NCBI RefSeq assembly: GCF_000264295.1
Contig: NZ_AJXT01000043.1
Coordinates: 62,001-126,000, forward strand
Length of the DNA stretch: 64,000 bases
Direction: 5' to 3'
Source of the DNA: Rhodanobacter spathiphylli B39
GTDB taxonomy: Bacteria; Pseudomonadota; Gammaproteobacteria; Xanthomonadales; Rhodanobacteraceae
The position numbers and the translations under genes are program-made. Below are positions 1-8,284 of the stretch, in pieces (the first letter of the stretch is position 1; every line of letters begins with the position of its first letter). The notes below the pieces were generated by a model, which worked only from the letters and a program-made list of their open reading frames with translations, was not told where the DNA came from and did not search any database.

Positions 1-2
1 AG

Positions 3-134
3 CAGTTCTGCCACGACCGCCTCACCGGCTACAAGCGGCCGCGCCAGATCGAATTCCGCACCGAATTGCCCAAGAGCAACGTGGGCAAGATTCTCCGCCG
101 CGAATTGCGCGACGAGAAGAAACCCGCCGCCTGA
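3..134 (+). CDS. Acyl-CoA ligase, C-terminal end (partial, cut by window start)
   Basis: Only the last 43 codons are present; the start lies outside the window. The residues read ...[10 protein letters not shown], then [17 protein letters not shown] and a stop. The G-K-I-L-R-R-E-L block is the classic C-terminal motif of the AMP-forming acyl-CoA synthetase superfamily, where this lysine takes part in adenylation. The version seen ([13 protein letters not shown]) is typical of FadD-type long-chain fatty acid:CoA ligases, which activate fatty acids at the inner face of the membrane for beta-oxidation. Substrate class cannot be fixed from this fragment. A strong hairpin follows directly. Confidence 0.8.
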   Translation, partial: QFCHDRLTGYKRPRQIEFRTELPKSNVGKILRRELRDEKKPAA

Positions 135-153
135 TTCCTGCTTCGCGAACAGA

Positions 154-180
154 AACGCCCGCCTGGATCAGGCGGGCGTT
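154..180. terminator. Bidirectional terminator hairpin
   Basis: An 11-bp perfect stem (AACGCCCGCCT with AGGCGGGCGTT) encloses a 5-nt loop. It sits 20 bp after the acyl-CoA ligase stop and about 35 bp beyond the end of the convergent PilZ gene, so it can serve both. The plus-strand side ends in TT-GTCGTTT, a weak U-rich tail. Confidence 0.8.
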
Positions 181-214
181 GTCGTTTGCATGATGCGCGG
201 GGACGCCGTGCGCG

Positions 215-577
215 TCAGCCGTCCTTCCAGTATTCGAGGATGTCGGCGTAGCCGCCCAGCAGGTTCCACAGCGGGACCTGCTTGTCCTCGGGAATCCGGC
301 TGTACGAAAAACCGATGTGATGGTCGGAGATGCGGACGACCGCGGCCTCCAGGTGAATGTGCAGGTTGTGACCGAAGATCATGTCGAGCACCCAGCTCTG
401 ACCCACCTCTCCCGACCACCCCAGCGGGCGGCGCAGCAAGGCGCCGGTCGCCGATATGTCCACCAGCTCCGTCGGGTGCGACTCGCCATGACGACTCATC
501 AGCACCGTCGTCTCGATCTGCATGCGCGCCGGACGCAATTGCTCCGGTCCGCCTTGTCCATTCTTGTCGGTCGCCAT
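215..577 (-). CDS. PilZ-domain protein, probable c-di-GMP receptor
   Basis: A protein of 120 residues. Near the N-terminus is an RPAR pair of arginines, and about 20 residues later D-I-S-A-T-G-A; together these match the RxxxR and [D/N]xSxxG motifs with which PilZ domains wrap around cyclic di-GMP. The remainder fits a single six-stranded PilZ barrel and ends in a short helix. I chose the ATG at 577 because GGTGGAA precedes it; an in-frame ATG at 589 is possible, and the open frame runs to 781 but looks non-coding there. It is a stand-alone PilZ domain, so it probably acts on a partner such as motility or pilus machinery (inference). Two GGDEF proteins occur elsewhere in the window. Confidence 0.75.
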   Translation of the reverse strand: MATDKNGQGGPEQLRPARMQIETTVLMSRHGESHPTELVDISATGALLRRPLGWSGEVGQSWVLDMIFGHNLHIHLEAAVVRISDHHIGFSYSRIPEDKQVPLWNLLGGYADILEYWKDG

Positions 578-1491
578 CAGTTCCACCATCCGTTTGTGCT
601 TGCGCCTGCTGTTGCTCTTGTTTTCCGCAAACGCCGTTTCGCGTTCATCCTGAATTCGTCGTGCCGCTTCCTGTGGGACGACGCAACCACGCAACGATTG
701 CACCAGTCGAACTGTTCGAAAGCAACCACCGTGCCAGCCCAATCCCGATCGATCCCTCCGCCGCCACCAGCCCCGATGCACGGGAAAAACAGCAGGAAAC
801 AGCGAGCCGGCGCCACGATGTGGCGTTCTTCCAACTCGCCACGCCCGGGCAACCGCCGTTGAACCTTTCGCGTCATGTCGGCGAGCGCATCAGGCCTGAC
901 GCAGGCTGACCGCTAGCCGACGCATTAGGTCACATGGCGCCCTCGCCTTTCCAGGCAACCCGCTGCGAAGGCACAATCAGGATATTGTGCCTGCCTGCAG
1001 CCATGCTGTGAAAGCGGCCACTTGCCCGTCAGGTCCTGCCCGTTCCAACAGTCATGCCTGCTTGCGCTGGACTTGACGCTGGCCAGCCGCTACTCTTGCA
1101 CCACGCATGGCACCACGGAACCTGCTCGCGCGAGCGACAGCGGCGCGCCTTGGCTTCCATTCGAAGGCTTTCGACTCGACCGGTGAAATGGCGCGATCTG
1201 ATCCGCCGTCATCGGTCAGGCGCAGCTGATGTGGCTGACAACCCTCAGTTGGCGCGATTGGTCGCTGGCGACCTGCCTGACCGAACCACCAACGCGTGGC
1301 TTCATCATGCCCGTCGCGACGAGTGCGTACGCCACGCCTCGATTTGTGTGATTGACGAACGCAGCACCGGGAATGCCGCCTAACCGCCGTGTTCCGAGTA
1401 CGGACATCCGCATGTCGCGACGGCATGTGAATGACTCCGATCCCGTAGAACGTACTGCCAGCCGCCGAAAGCGGCCCCATGACATGCATTG
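578..1491. other. 914-bp stretch without a convincing gene
   Basis: Open frames exist on both strands (for example 1054-1383 plus and 1052-1621 minus), but their translations are Arg/His/Cys-rich, unlike the neighbouring genes, and have no domain I recognise. One perfect 9-bp inverted repeat lies at 969-992. The scpA promoter and leader must fall in the right-hand part, though I cannot point to clear -35 and -10 boxes. It may be decayed coding DNA, an untranslated RNA locus or simply spacer. Confidence 0.5.
969..992. repeat. Perfect 9-bp inverted repeat in gene-free DNA
   Basis: AGGCACAAT and ATTGTGCCT flank a 6-nt loop (CAGGAT). There is no U-tract on either side, so it is not a standard terminator. 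It could be an operator or an RNA stem. It lies 500 bp before scpA. Confidence 0.5.
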
Positions 1492-2427
1492 ATGAGCACT
1501 GAGCCCGTCGTCGAGCCGCAGAGTCCGGTACCTGCAACGCAGGACGCCTTCGCGTCGGTGCCGCAGCAGCAGGAAATGCCGCTGGCCATCGTGCGCGGCG
1601 AGCCGATGCTGCAGATGCCACAGGATCTGTACATCCCGCCGGATGCGCTGGAAGTCATCCTGGAGTCGTTCGAGGGTCCGCTGGATCTGCTGCTGTACCT
1701 GATCCGCCGGCAGAACCTGGACATCCTTGACATCCCGGTTGCCGAGATCACCCGGCAGTACATGAGTTACATCGAGCTGATGCGCGATGTCATGCGGCTG
1801 GAGCTGGCCGCCGAATACCTGCTGATGGCCGCGATCCTGGCCGAGATCAAGTCGCGGCTGCTGCTGCCGCGACCGCCGACCGAGGAAGGCCTGGAAGAGG
1901 ATCCCCGCGCCGAACTGGTACGGCGATTGCAGGAGTACGAACGATTCAAGCGGGCCGCCGAGGACATCGAGGCGCTGCCGCGGCAGGAACGCGACAGCGT
2001 GGTGGTCCACGCCGACGTGGGTGAGCGCAACGTCATCAAGTTGCCGCCGCCCCTGGAGCTGACCGAGCTGTTGCTGGCACTGAAGGACGTGATGCACCGG
2101 GCCGAACTGTTCGGGCACCACGCGATCAAGCGCGAGGCGCTCAGCGTGCGCCAGCGCATGGGCGAACTGCTGAGCCGGCTCGACGACACCAGCTTCCACC
2201 GCTTCGAGAGCCTGTTCGACATCAGCGAGGGACGGCTCGGCATCGTGGTGACCTTCCTGGCGATGCTGGAGCTGGCCAAGGAGATGCTGGTCGAGATCGT
2301 GCAGGAAGAACCGCTGGCGCCGATCTACGTGAAGGCGAAGACGAGCCACATCGAGGAAGCCGCCGAATTGCCGCTGGATGCAGCACAAGACGGCGAGCCG
2401 GCCGTGATCGAGGCATCCGGCGAATGA
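1492..2427 (+). CDS. scpA: Segregation and condensation protein A (kleisin)
   Basis: A 311-residue kleisin subunit of the SMC-ScpAB (or MksB-type) complex that organises and segregates the chromosome. The diagnostic N-terminal stretch FEGPLDLLLYLIRRQNLDI begins near residue 60, followed by PVAEITRQY and AAEYLLMAA. This is the helical domain that contacts the SMC neck. The C-terminal winged-helix region (FLAMLELAKE) is present near residue 260. The first 55 residues are a Pro/Gln-rich extension. The start is the ATG at 1492; a TTG lies one codon before it. No strong ribosome-binding site is visible. scpB follows within 50 bp and rluB after that, an order common in proteobacteria. Confidence 0.95.
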   Translation: MSTEPVVEPQSPVPATQDAFASVPQQQEMPLAIVRGEPMLQMPQDLYIPPDALEVILESFEGPLDLLLYLIRRQNLDILDIPVAEITRQYMSYIELMRDVMRLELAAEYLLMAAILAEIKSRLLLPRPPTEEGLEEDPRAELVRRLQEYERFKRAAEDIEALPRQERDSVVVHADVGERNVIKLPPPLELTELLLALKDVMHRAELFGHHAIKREALSVRQRMGELLSRLDDTSFHRFESLFDISEGRLGIVVTFLAMLELAKEMLVEIVQEEPLAPIYVKAKTSHIEEAAELPLDAAQDGEPAVIEASGE

Positions 2428-2476
2428 ACGACACCCTTTGAACGACAGCGACCGAAACGGCATCCGACCCAAGGTT

Positions 2477-3349
2477 ATGCAGATCGAGCAACTCAAATCC
2501 ATCATCGAGGCCGCCCTGCTGGCCTCCACCCAGCCGATGACCGTGCAGCAGCTGGGCGACCTGTTCGTCGAGGCCGACGAGGTCACGCGCGAGCTGATCG
2601 CCCGGGCGCTGGAGTCGCTGGCCGGGGACTGTGACGGCCGCGGGGTCGAGCTGAAGGAAGTGGCATCGGGGTTCCGCTACCAGGTGCGCCAGGACGTGCA
2701 TCCGTGGATCTCGCGGATGTGGACCGAGCGGCCGAGCCGCTACTCGCGTGCGCTGCTGGAAACGCTGGCGCTGATCGCCTACCGCCAGCCGATCACCCGG
2801 CCCGAGATCGAGCAGATCCGTGGCGTGGTGGTGTCCTCCAACATCATCAAGACGATGGAGGAGCGCGAGTGGATTCGCGTGGTGGGCTACCGCGACGTGC
2901 CCGGCAAGCCGGCGCTGTTCGGCACCACCCGCGCCTTTCTCGACTACTTCAACCTGAAATCGCTGGACCAGTTGCCGCCGCTGTCGGAAATCCGCGACAT
3001 GGAAGACCCGCAGATGCGCTTCGAGCCTGAACCGCTGCCCGCCCGCGTCGCACGCGATCTGCCGATCGACCCGGACGAAGAAGCTCCGGAAAACAGCAGC
3101 CCGGACAACGACGGCGCGATCGACGACGAACACGAACACCCGGTATCCGCCGACGTCGCGGATACCGGCCACAGCGACACCACGGCCGACGCCGATGCGC
3201 CGACCACGACACCCGAGGCCGTCGAGCCTGGCCCCGAATCGGGCCCACTTGCCGACCAACCGATTGCCACTGCCGACGAGGCAGCGAACCCCGCCGCGGA
3301 TGCCGACACCGGCTCCGCCAGCCAAGATACCGAGGAGTACCGCGCATGA
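2477..3349 (+). CDS. scpB: Segregation and condensation protein B
   Basis: A 290-residue partner of ScpA that regulates kleisin-SMC assembly through tandem winged-helix domains (roughly residues 5-85 and 95-165). Recognisable parts are LKSIIEAALLAS at the start, ALLETLALIAYRQPITRPEIE and GRKEW-like wing residues (MEEREWIRVVG), then PGKPALFGTTRAFLDYF. From about residue 190 the protein becomes an acidic, Asp/Glu/Pro/Thr/Ala-rich tail of about 100 residues, probably disordered, which is longer than the usual ScpB. I chose ATG 2477, matching the family N-terminus; a TTG at 2438 would add 13 residues. Its stop overlaps the rluB start (ATGA). Confidence 0.93.
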   Translation: MQIEQLKSIIEAALLASTQPMTVQQLGDLFVEADEVTRELIARALESLAGDCDGRGVELKEVASGFRYQVRQDVHPWISRMWTERPSRYSRALLETLALIAYRQPITRPEIEQIRGVVVSSNIIKTMEEREWIRVVGYRDVPGKPALFGTTRAFLDYFNLKSLDQLPPLSEIRDMEDPQMRFEPEPLPARVARDLPIDPDEEAPENSSPDNDGAIDDEHEHPVSADVADTGHSDTTADADAPTTTPEAVEPGPESGPLADQPIATADEAANPAADADTGSASQDTEEYRA

Positions 3350-4884
3350 CTGCGCCGCAAAAATCCGTTTTGTCCCTGAAGCGCGAACCGCGCATCGACA
3401 CCGACGCACCCGCACTGGAAGAGCGCCTGCACAAGGTGCTGGCGAACGCCGGCCTGGGCTCGCGCCGCATGCTGGAGCAACGCATCCAGTCCGGCGAAGT
3501 CGAGCTCAACGGCGCCCCCGCCGAGATCGGCATGAGCGTGAAGGCCGGTGACCGCGTGGTCATGGACGGCAAGCAGTTCGTCGTGGCCACCGACAGCCGC
3601 GACGACGCCGAGGTGCTGATCTACCACAAGCCCGAAGGCGTGCTGACCACCCGCGACGATCCCGAAGGCCGCCCCAACGTGTTCGAACAGCTGCCGCGCC
3701 TGAAGGGTGCGCGCTGGGTCGCGGTGGGTCGTCTCGACATCAACACCACCGGCCTGCTGCTGCTGACCACCGACGGCGAACTGGCCAACGGACTGATGCA
3801 TCCCAAGAGCGGCCTCGAGCGCGAATACCTCTGCCGCGTGCATGGTGAAGTGCCCGACGAGATCATCGAGCGGCTGAAGGCCGGCGTGGAGCTGGAAGAC
3901 GGTCCCGCCCGCTTCGACGAGATCGCGGTGATCAGTCGCGGCGGCAGCCACAGCTGGTTCCGCGTGGTGATCCGCGAAGGCCGCAACCGCGAAGTGCGCC
4001 GGCTGTGGGACTCGCAGGGCTTCCTGGTCAGCCGCCTGAAGCGCATCCGCTACGGCAAGATCGAACTGCCGCGCAACCTGCGTCGTGGCGAATGCGAAGC
4101 GCTGGACGCCGAAAGCGTCAAGCAGCTGCGCCAGACCACCGGCCTGGGTGCGGCGCAGCCGGTGCTCACGCTGAGTCCGGTGCTGCACCAGCGTCGCGCC
4201 AGCCGCAGCGTCACCGAATATCGTCCCGAACGCGGCGCCGGCACGGCCTGGACCGGCGGCCAGGACGAAGCACGCGAACTGCGCGCCTACGACCGCATCC
4301 GCGAGGAACCGGTCCGCGGCCGCAAGCCGCCGCGGCGTGACGGCCGGGAAGTGAACGGCAATGTGGCGCGCCCCGAGCGTGGCGCGGGCGGTGGCGCCCG
4401 AGGCGGCAAGAGTCGCCGTGTGGCGCCGGGGCAGGAACTGCCCTCGGTGCGCACCTGGTTCGCCGGCGAAAGTCGCGACGGCGGTGCCGGTCGCCCCGGT
4501 GCACCGCGCGGCAATGCCGGCGCCCCGGGCAATCGTCGTCCGGCCGGTGGCAAGCCGTTCGGCGCACGTTCCGCGGGTGAAGGCCGCAGCGCAGGCGCTG
4601 CCGGTCCGTACAGCGGTTTCGGCGGCGAATCACGGGGCAACAGTGCAGGAGGCAATCGCGCTCCGGGCAATCGTGGTCCGCGTCCGCAGGGACAGGGACA
4701 GGCCCAGGGCAACCGTTCGCATGGCAACCAGGCACGCCCGCAAGGACAGGGCGGCAATCGCCCCCAGGGTTCCGGTCGACCGCAGGGTCAGGGCGGCAAC
4801 CGTCCGCACGGCGGCGCGCGGCCCGCGGGCTCCGGCGGTGGACGTCCGCCAGGCCGCGGCGGCAACCGCTCGGGCAATCGCTGA
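3346..4884 (+). CDS. rluB: 23S rRNA pseudouridine synthase RluB with long disordered RG/Q-rich tail
   Basis: A member of the RsuA/RluB/RluF family that isomerises a uridine in helix 80 of 23S rRNA (U2605 in E. coli). An S4 RNA-binding domain occupies about residues 25-75 (ERLHKVLANAGLGSRR). The catalytic domain follows, with VGRLDINTTGLLLLT carrying the catalytic Asp, and later REGRNREVRRLWDSQG. The enzyme core ends near residue 285. The last 225 residues are rich in Arg, Gly, Gln, Asn and Pro, with repeated RPQGQGG/NRPQG units, which is far longer than E. coli RluB (about 290 residues). Such tails bind RNA in other proteins (inference here). It overlaps scpB by 4 bp. Confidence 0.93.
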   Translation: MTAPQKSVLSLKREPRIDTDAPALEERLHKVLANAGLGSRRMLEQRIQSGEVELNGAPAEIGMSVKAGDRVVMDGKQFVVATDSRDDAEVLIYHKPEGVLTTRDDPEGRPNVFEQLPRLKGARWVAVGRLDINTTGLLLLTTDGELANGLMHPKSGLEREYLCRVHGEVPDEIIERLKAGVELEDGPARFDEIAVISRGGSHSWFRVVIREGRNREVRRLWDSQGFLVSRLKRIRYGKIELPRNLRRGECEALDAESVKQLRQTTGLGAAQPVLTLSPVLHQRRASRSVTEYRPERGAGTAWTGGQDEARELRAYDRIREEPVRGRKPPRRDGREVNGNVARPERGAGGGARGGKSRRVAPGQELPSVRTWFAGESRDGGAGRPGAPRGNAGAPGNRRPAGGKPFGARSAGEGRSAGAAGPYSGFGGESRGNSAGGNRAPGNRGPRPQGQGQAQGNRSHGNQARPQGQGGNRPQGSGRPQGQGGNRPHGGARPAGSGGGRPPGRGGNRSGNR

Positions 4885-4894
4885 GGCCTGACCG

Positions 4895-5239
4895 ATGGTG
4901 CGGATCTATCACAACAGCCGCTGTTCGAAATCGCGCGCCACGCTGGCGCTGCTGCAGGAACGCGGCGCCGACGTCGAGGTGGTCAACTACCTCGACACGC
5001 CGCCGACCGCCGCCGAGCTTTCGACCCTGCTGCAGCAACTGGGGATGACCCCACGCCAGTTGCTGCGCCAGGGCGAGGACGATTACCAGGCGCTGGGTCT
5101 GGACCATCCCTCGCTTGACGACCAGGCCCTGATCGCCGCGATGGTCGCGCACCCGAAACTGATCGAGCGACCGATCGTGGTCGCCAACGGCAAGGCGGCG
5201 CTCGGCCGTCCGCCCGAGGCCGTGCTGGCGATACTCTGA
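4895..5239 (+). CDS. arsC: ArsC-family reductase (arsenate reductase-like, glutaredoxin-coupled)
   Basis: A 114-residue thioredoxin-fold protein, the usual size of ArsC of the R773 type. It begins VRIYHNSRCSKSRATLALL; Cys10 in the C-S-K-S-R context is the nucleophile that binds arsenate and forms a mixed disulfide with glutathione and glutaredoxin. Further on is LIERPIVV, containing the conserved Arg-Pro of the cis-proline loop. No arsB, acr3 or arsR lies nearby, and the gene sits just behind rluB. It may therefore be a housekeeping paralogue rather than part of a resistance operon. A strong terminator follows. Confidence 0.88.
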   Translation: MVRIYHNSRCSKSRATLALLQERGADVEVVNYLDTPPTAAELSTLLQQLGMTPRQLLRQGEDDYQALGLDHPSLDDQALIAAMVAHPKLIERPIVVANGKAALGRPPEAVLAIL

Positions 5240-5260
5240 GCCGTCGCCGACCCATCGAGA

Positions 5261-5290
5261 AAAGCCGCCTTCGAGGCGGCTTTTTGTTGT
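5261..5290 (+). terminator. Rho-independent terminator after the scpA-scpB-rluB-arsC operon
   Basis: AAAGCCGCCT and AGGCGGCTTT form a 10-bp stem with a TCG loop, followed by TTTTTGTTGT. It also lies just beyond the end of the convergent amidase gene. Confidence 0.92.
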
Positions 5291-5317
5291 CCGGCGAACG
5301 ACGATGCGGCGCGTCGG

Positions 5318-6124
5318 TCAACCCGGGTCGAGCGAGAACGCGTCGGCATCCATCCATGCCGGGAAGCGTTCGCGATGGGCCAGCAGCGGTGCCGGGTCCA
5401 GCGTGATCGTCACCATCTGCTCCTGCGCACCCAGTTCCACCAGCGGTTCGCCGACCGGATCGAGTACCGCGCTGTCGCCGGCATACGGGATCTCGTTGCC
5501 GTCCACGCCGACCCGGTTCACCCCGACCACGTAGCTGAGGTTCTCGATCGCGCGGGCGCGCAGCAAGGTGCGCCACGGCTGCCGGCGCGGTGACGGCCAG
5601 TTCGCCACGAACACGGCCAGATCGTAGTCCATGCCGCCGGTAGCGGTCGCCAGCCGGCGGTTGCGCAACCACACCGGGAAACGCAGGTCGTAGCAGACCT
5701 GCGGCAGGACGCGCCAACCCTTCAGCTCCACGATCAGCCGCTGGTTGCCGCCGCCGTAGCGGGTATGCTCGCCGGCCATGCGGAACAGGTGGCGCTTGTC
5801 GTACTGCTGGAAGCTGCCGTCCGGCTGCATCCACAACAGGCGGTTGTAGACCACGCCATCCTCGCGGATCGCCAGGCTGCCGCAGACCACCGCGCCGACC
5901 TCGATCGCCAGCGCGCGCAGCCAGGCCACGCCCTCGCCATCCATGCTGTCGGCACTGGCCTGGATGTCGTTGCTGAAACCGGACAGGAACGTCTCCGGCA
6001 GCACGATCAGGTCGCTGCCCCTGGCTTGGCGCACCAGCGTGCCGTAGTAGTCGCGATTGGCCGGCGCGTCGTGCCAGCGGGTGGCGCCCTGCACCAGCGA
6101 AACCTGCAGTGGCTGCATGCTCAT
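5318..6124 (-). CDS. Nitrilase-superfamily omega-amidase (YafV/Nit2-like)
   Basis: A 268-residue carbon-nitrogen hydrolase. The catalytic triad is visible: Glu44 (VLPETFLSGF), Lys110 (QYDKRHLF) and Cys144 (PQVCYDLRFP). The context RMAGEH after the Lys and CYDLRFPVW at the Cys are typical of the omega-amidase branch, which hydrolyses alpha-ketoglutaramate and alpha-ketosuccinamate to the 2-oxo acid plus ammonia. The ATG at 6124 overlaps the stop of the upstream aminotransferase (ATGA), so the two are translationally coupled. This pairing is the glutamine transaminase/omega-amidase route, which pulls transamination forward by removing the product. Substrate is inferred from family and context. 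Confidence 0.88.
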   Translation of the reverse strand: MSMQPLQVSLVQGATRWHDAPANRDYYGTLVRQARGSDLIVLPETFLSGFSNDIQASADSMDGEGVAWLRALAIEVGAVVCGSLAIREDGVVYNRLLWMQPDGSFQQYDKRHLFRMAGEHTRYGGGNQRLIVELKGWRVLPQVCYDLRFPVWLRNRRLATATGGMDYDLAVFVANWPSPRRQPWRTLLRARAIENLSYVVGVNRVGVDGNEIPYAGDSAVLDPVGEPLVELGAQEQMVTITLDPAPLLAHRERFPAWMDADAFSLDPG

Positions 6125-7269
6125 AGCTTGCACAGGCGCTCCGCCGCCGCTTCCATGGTGGCGTCGCTCTTGGCAAAACACAGGCGCAGCAATCGCGTTC
6201 CCGGCGCCTGTTCGTAGAACGGCGTCAGCGGGATCGCCGCCACCCCGCCCTGCTCGACCAGCCAGCGGCTGACGCTGAGGTCGTCCCCGTCGCGGATCGC
6301 CGAGTAGTCGACCAGCTGGAAATAGCCGCCCGGCACGTCGAGCAGCTTGAACCGCGACGGCGCCAGCAGTGCACGGAAACGGTCGCGCTTGGCCTGGTAG
6401 AACGCCGGCAATTCCAGGTAGTGCTGCGGCGTGCTGGCCATGAATTCGGCGAACGCCACCTGCGCCGGATGGAAGGTGCAGAAGGTGAGGTATTGATGCA
6501 CCTTGCGGAACTCGGCGGTCAGCGCCGCCGGTGCCACCGCGTAGCCGACCTTCCAGCCGGTGCAGTGATAGGTCTTGCCGAAGGAGGACACCACGAAGCT
6601 GCGCTCGGCCAGTTCCGGATGGCGCAGCACGCTTTCGTGCTGGGCGCCGTCGTAGACGATGTGCTCGTAGACCTCGTCGGACAGCACCACGATCGCCGTG
6701 TCGCGCACGATCGCGGCCAGCTCGTCCAGGTCCGCGGCCGACAACACCGCACCGGACGGATTGTGCGGGGTGTTGATCAAGATCATGCGGGTCTTCGGCG
6801 TCACCGCATCGCGCACGCGCTGCCAGTCGATCGAGAATGCCGGCACGGTCAGCGGGATGTGCACCGCGCGCGCGCCCTGCAGGTCGATCGCCGGCTCGTA
6901 GCAGTCGTAGGCCGGATCGAACACGATCACTTCCTCGCCCGCGCGCACCGTGGCGGCGATCGCCGCGAAGATCGCCTCGGTGGCGCCGGAGGTCACCGTG
7001 ATGTCGGTATCGACGTTGAGCTTTCGGCCGTACAGGCGCTCGGTCTTCAGCGCGATCTGCTCGCGCAGCGCCGCGGTGCCGTGCATCGGCGCGTACTGGT
7101 TGCGGCCGTCGTTCATCGCGTGATTCAGCGCGTCGCGCAATGCCTGCGGCGGCTCGAAGTCGGGAAAACCCTGGCCCAGGTTCACCGCCTTGTGCTCCAG
7201 CGCGAGCTGGCTCATCACGCTGAAGATGGTGGTGCCGACTTTCGGAAGCTTGGTTTCGATCATTGTCAT
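6121..7269 (-). CDS. PLP aminotransferase, methionine/glutamine-type (YbdL-like)
   Basis: A 382-residue fold-type I aminotransferase of class I/II. Landmarks in order: LGQGFPDFEPP, TSGATEAIF, INTPHNPSGA, LSDEVYEHIVYD and FGKTYHCTGWKVGY, with Lys232 as the PLP Schiff-base lysine. The TYHCTGWKVGYA wording matches the methionine aminotransferase/kynurenine aminotransferase III branch, which transfers amino groups between methionine, glutamine or aromatic amino acids and 2-oxo acids. The downstream omega-amidase, overlapping by 4 bp, supports glutamine as amino donor, as in methionine salvage. I use the first of two ATGs (7269 and 7263). The cytosolic enzyme is part of a two-gene minus-strand operon behind a LysR gene. 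Confidence 0.9.
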   Translation of the reverse strand: MTMIETKLPKVGTTIFSVMSQLALEHKAVNLGQGFPDFEPPQALRDALNHAMNDGRNQYAPMHGTAALREQIALKTERLYGRKLNVDTDITVTSGATEAIFAAIAATVRAGEEVIVFDPAYDCYEPAIDLQGARAVHIPLTVPAFSIDWQRVRDAVTPKTRMILINTPHNPSGAVLSAADLDELAAIVRDTAIVVLSDEVYEHIVYDGAQHESVLRHPELAERSFVVSSFGKTYHCTGWKVGYAVAPAALTAEFRKVHQYLTFCTFHPAQVAFAEFMASTPQHYLELPAFYQAKRDRFRALLAPSRFKLLDVPGGYFQLVDYSAIRDGDDLSVSRWLVEQGGVAAIPLTPFYEQAPGTRLLRLCFAKSDATMEAAAERLCKL

Positions 7270-7309
7270 TCGGCCGTATGGATGTCCATAAAGGTTCAAG
7301 CGTAGCGCA

Positions 7310-8284
7310 TCAGGACTTCGGCAGCGCATCCAGCGGGCGCTGCTTGCACTGTTCGTGCTTGAGCAGCGTGGTGACCGGCAGGCGCTCGGCCAGGAAATCC
7401 ACCAGCGCCCGCACGCCGGGCAGCATGCCGCGCCGGCTGGGGTAGACGAAATGCATGGTGCCCTCGGGCATGCTCCAGTCCGGCAGCACCACTTCGAGAT
7501 CGCCCGCCGTGATCGCCGGCGCGCAGACGAACTCCGGCAGCAACGCCACGCCCATGCCGCGGCGGGCGGCTTCCAGCAACACGGCGAAATCGCCGGTGAT
7601 CAGGCGTGCATGCACCTCCACGTTGACCTGGGCGCCGCCCGCGTCGATCAGCTCCCACGTCTGCGCGCCTTCGTGCTCGCGCATCGACAACGCCGGCAGC
7701 CGGGCCAGCTCGTCCGGCGAGGTCGGCCGCCCCTGCGCCTTCAGCAATGCCGGACTGGCGACCAGCTTGGTGCGGGAGTTGCCAAAACTGCGCACCACCA
7801 GGTTCGCATCCGTATCCAGCTTGTTGCGCACGCGGATCGCCAGGTCGTAGCCCTCGCCGATCACGTCGACCCGCCGATCGCTGGAAAGCAGGCGCACCTG
7901 CATCTTCGGATACTGCGCCAGGAATTCGGGCAGCAGGTAGGCCAGCACCGTCTGGGTCAGGGACACCGGGCAACTCAGGCGCACCACGCCACGCGGCTCG
8001 GCACGCAACTCGTCCACCGCATCCTGGGCGGCCTGCGCCTCTTCCAGCACGGCGCGGCAGTGCGCGTAGAAGCGCTCGCCCACCTCGGTCACCACGAAGC
8101 GCCGGGTGGTCCGCTGGAGCAGACGCACGCCGAGCCGTTCCTCCAGCTGGGCGACCCGCTTGCTGAGACGCGATTTCGGCACACCCAGGGCGCGGCCGGC
8201 GGCGGAGAAACCGGCGTGCTCCACCACGGCGGCAAAGAAGTAAAGGTCGTTGAGGTCCTGCAGGGCGCCGCTCAATACGGTCAT
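7310..8284 (-). CDS. LysR-family transcriptional regulator
   Basis: A regulator of about 324 residues. An N-terminal winged helix-turn-helix (LYFFAAVVEHAGFSAAGRAL, then KSRLSKRVAQLEERLGVRLL) is followed by the periplasmic-binding-protein-like effector domain (RGVVRLSCPVS, SSDRRVDVIGEGYDLAIR). The wording GVPKSRLSKRVAQLE and TTRRFVVTE is that of the large group of LysR proteins that includes DsdC/AaeR/PgrR-like regulators; the effector is unknown. I chose ATG 8284 because GGAAA precedes it at good distance; ATG 8296 is also possible. It lies 40 bp upstream of the aminotransferase on the same strand and diverges from the amidohydrolase gene, so either could be its target. Confidence 0.87.
   Translation of the reverse strand: MTVLSGALQDLNDLYFFAAVVEHAGFSAAGRALGVPKSRLSKRVAQLEERLGVRLLQRTTRRFVVTEVGERFYAHCRAVLEEAQAAQDAVDELRAEPRGVVRLSCPVSLTQTVLAYLLPEFLAQYPKMQVRLLSSDRRVDVIGEGYDLAIRVRNKLDTDANLVVRSFGNSRTKLVASPALLKAQGRPTSPDELARLPALSMREHEGAQTWELIDAGGAQVNVEVHARLITGDFAVLLEAARRGMGVALLPEFVCAPAITAGDLEVVLPDWSMPEGTMHFVYPSRRGMLPGVRALVDFLAERLPVTTLLKHEQCKQRPLDALPKS

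Noticed and set aside
1054..1383. 109-residue frame before scpA
   Set aside because: No ribosome site, unusual residue composition (many Arg, His and Cys) and no known domain.
4895..5239. Arsenic resistance operon
   Set aside because: Only the ArsC-like gene is present; no ars transporter or regulator lies nearby.
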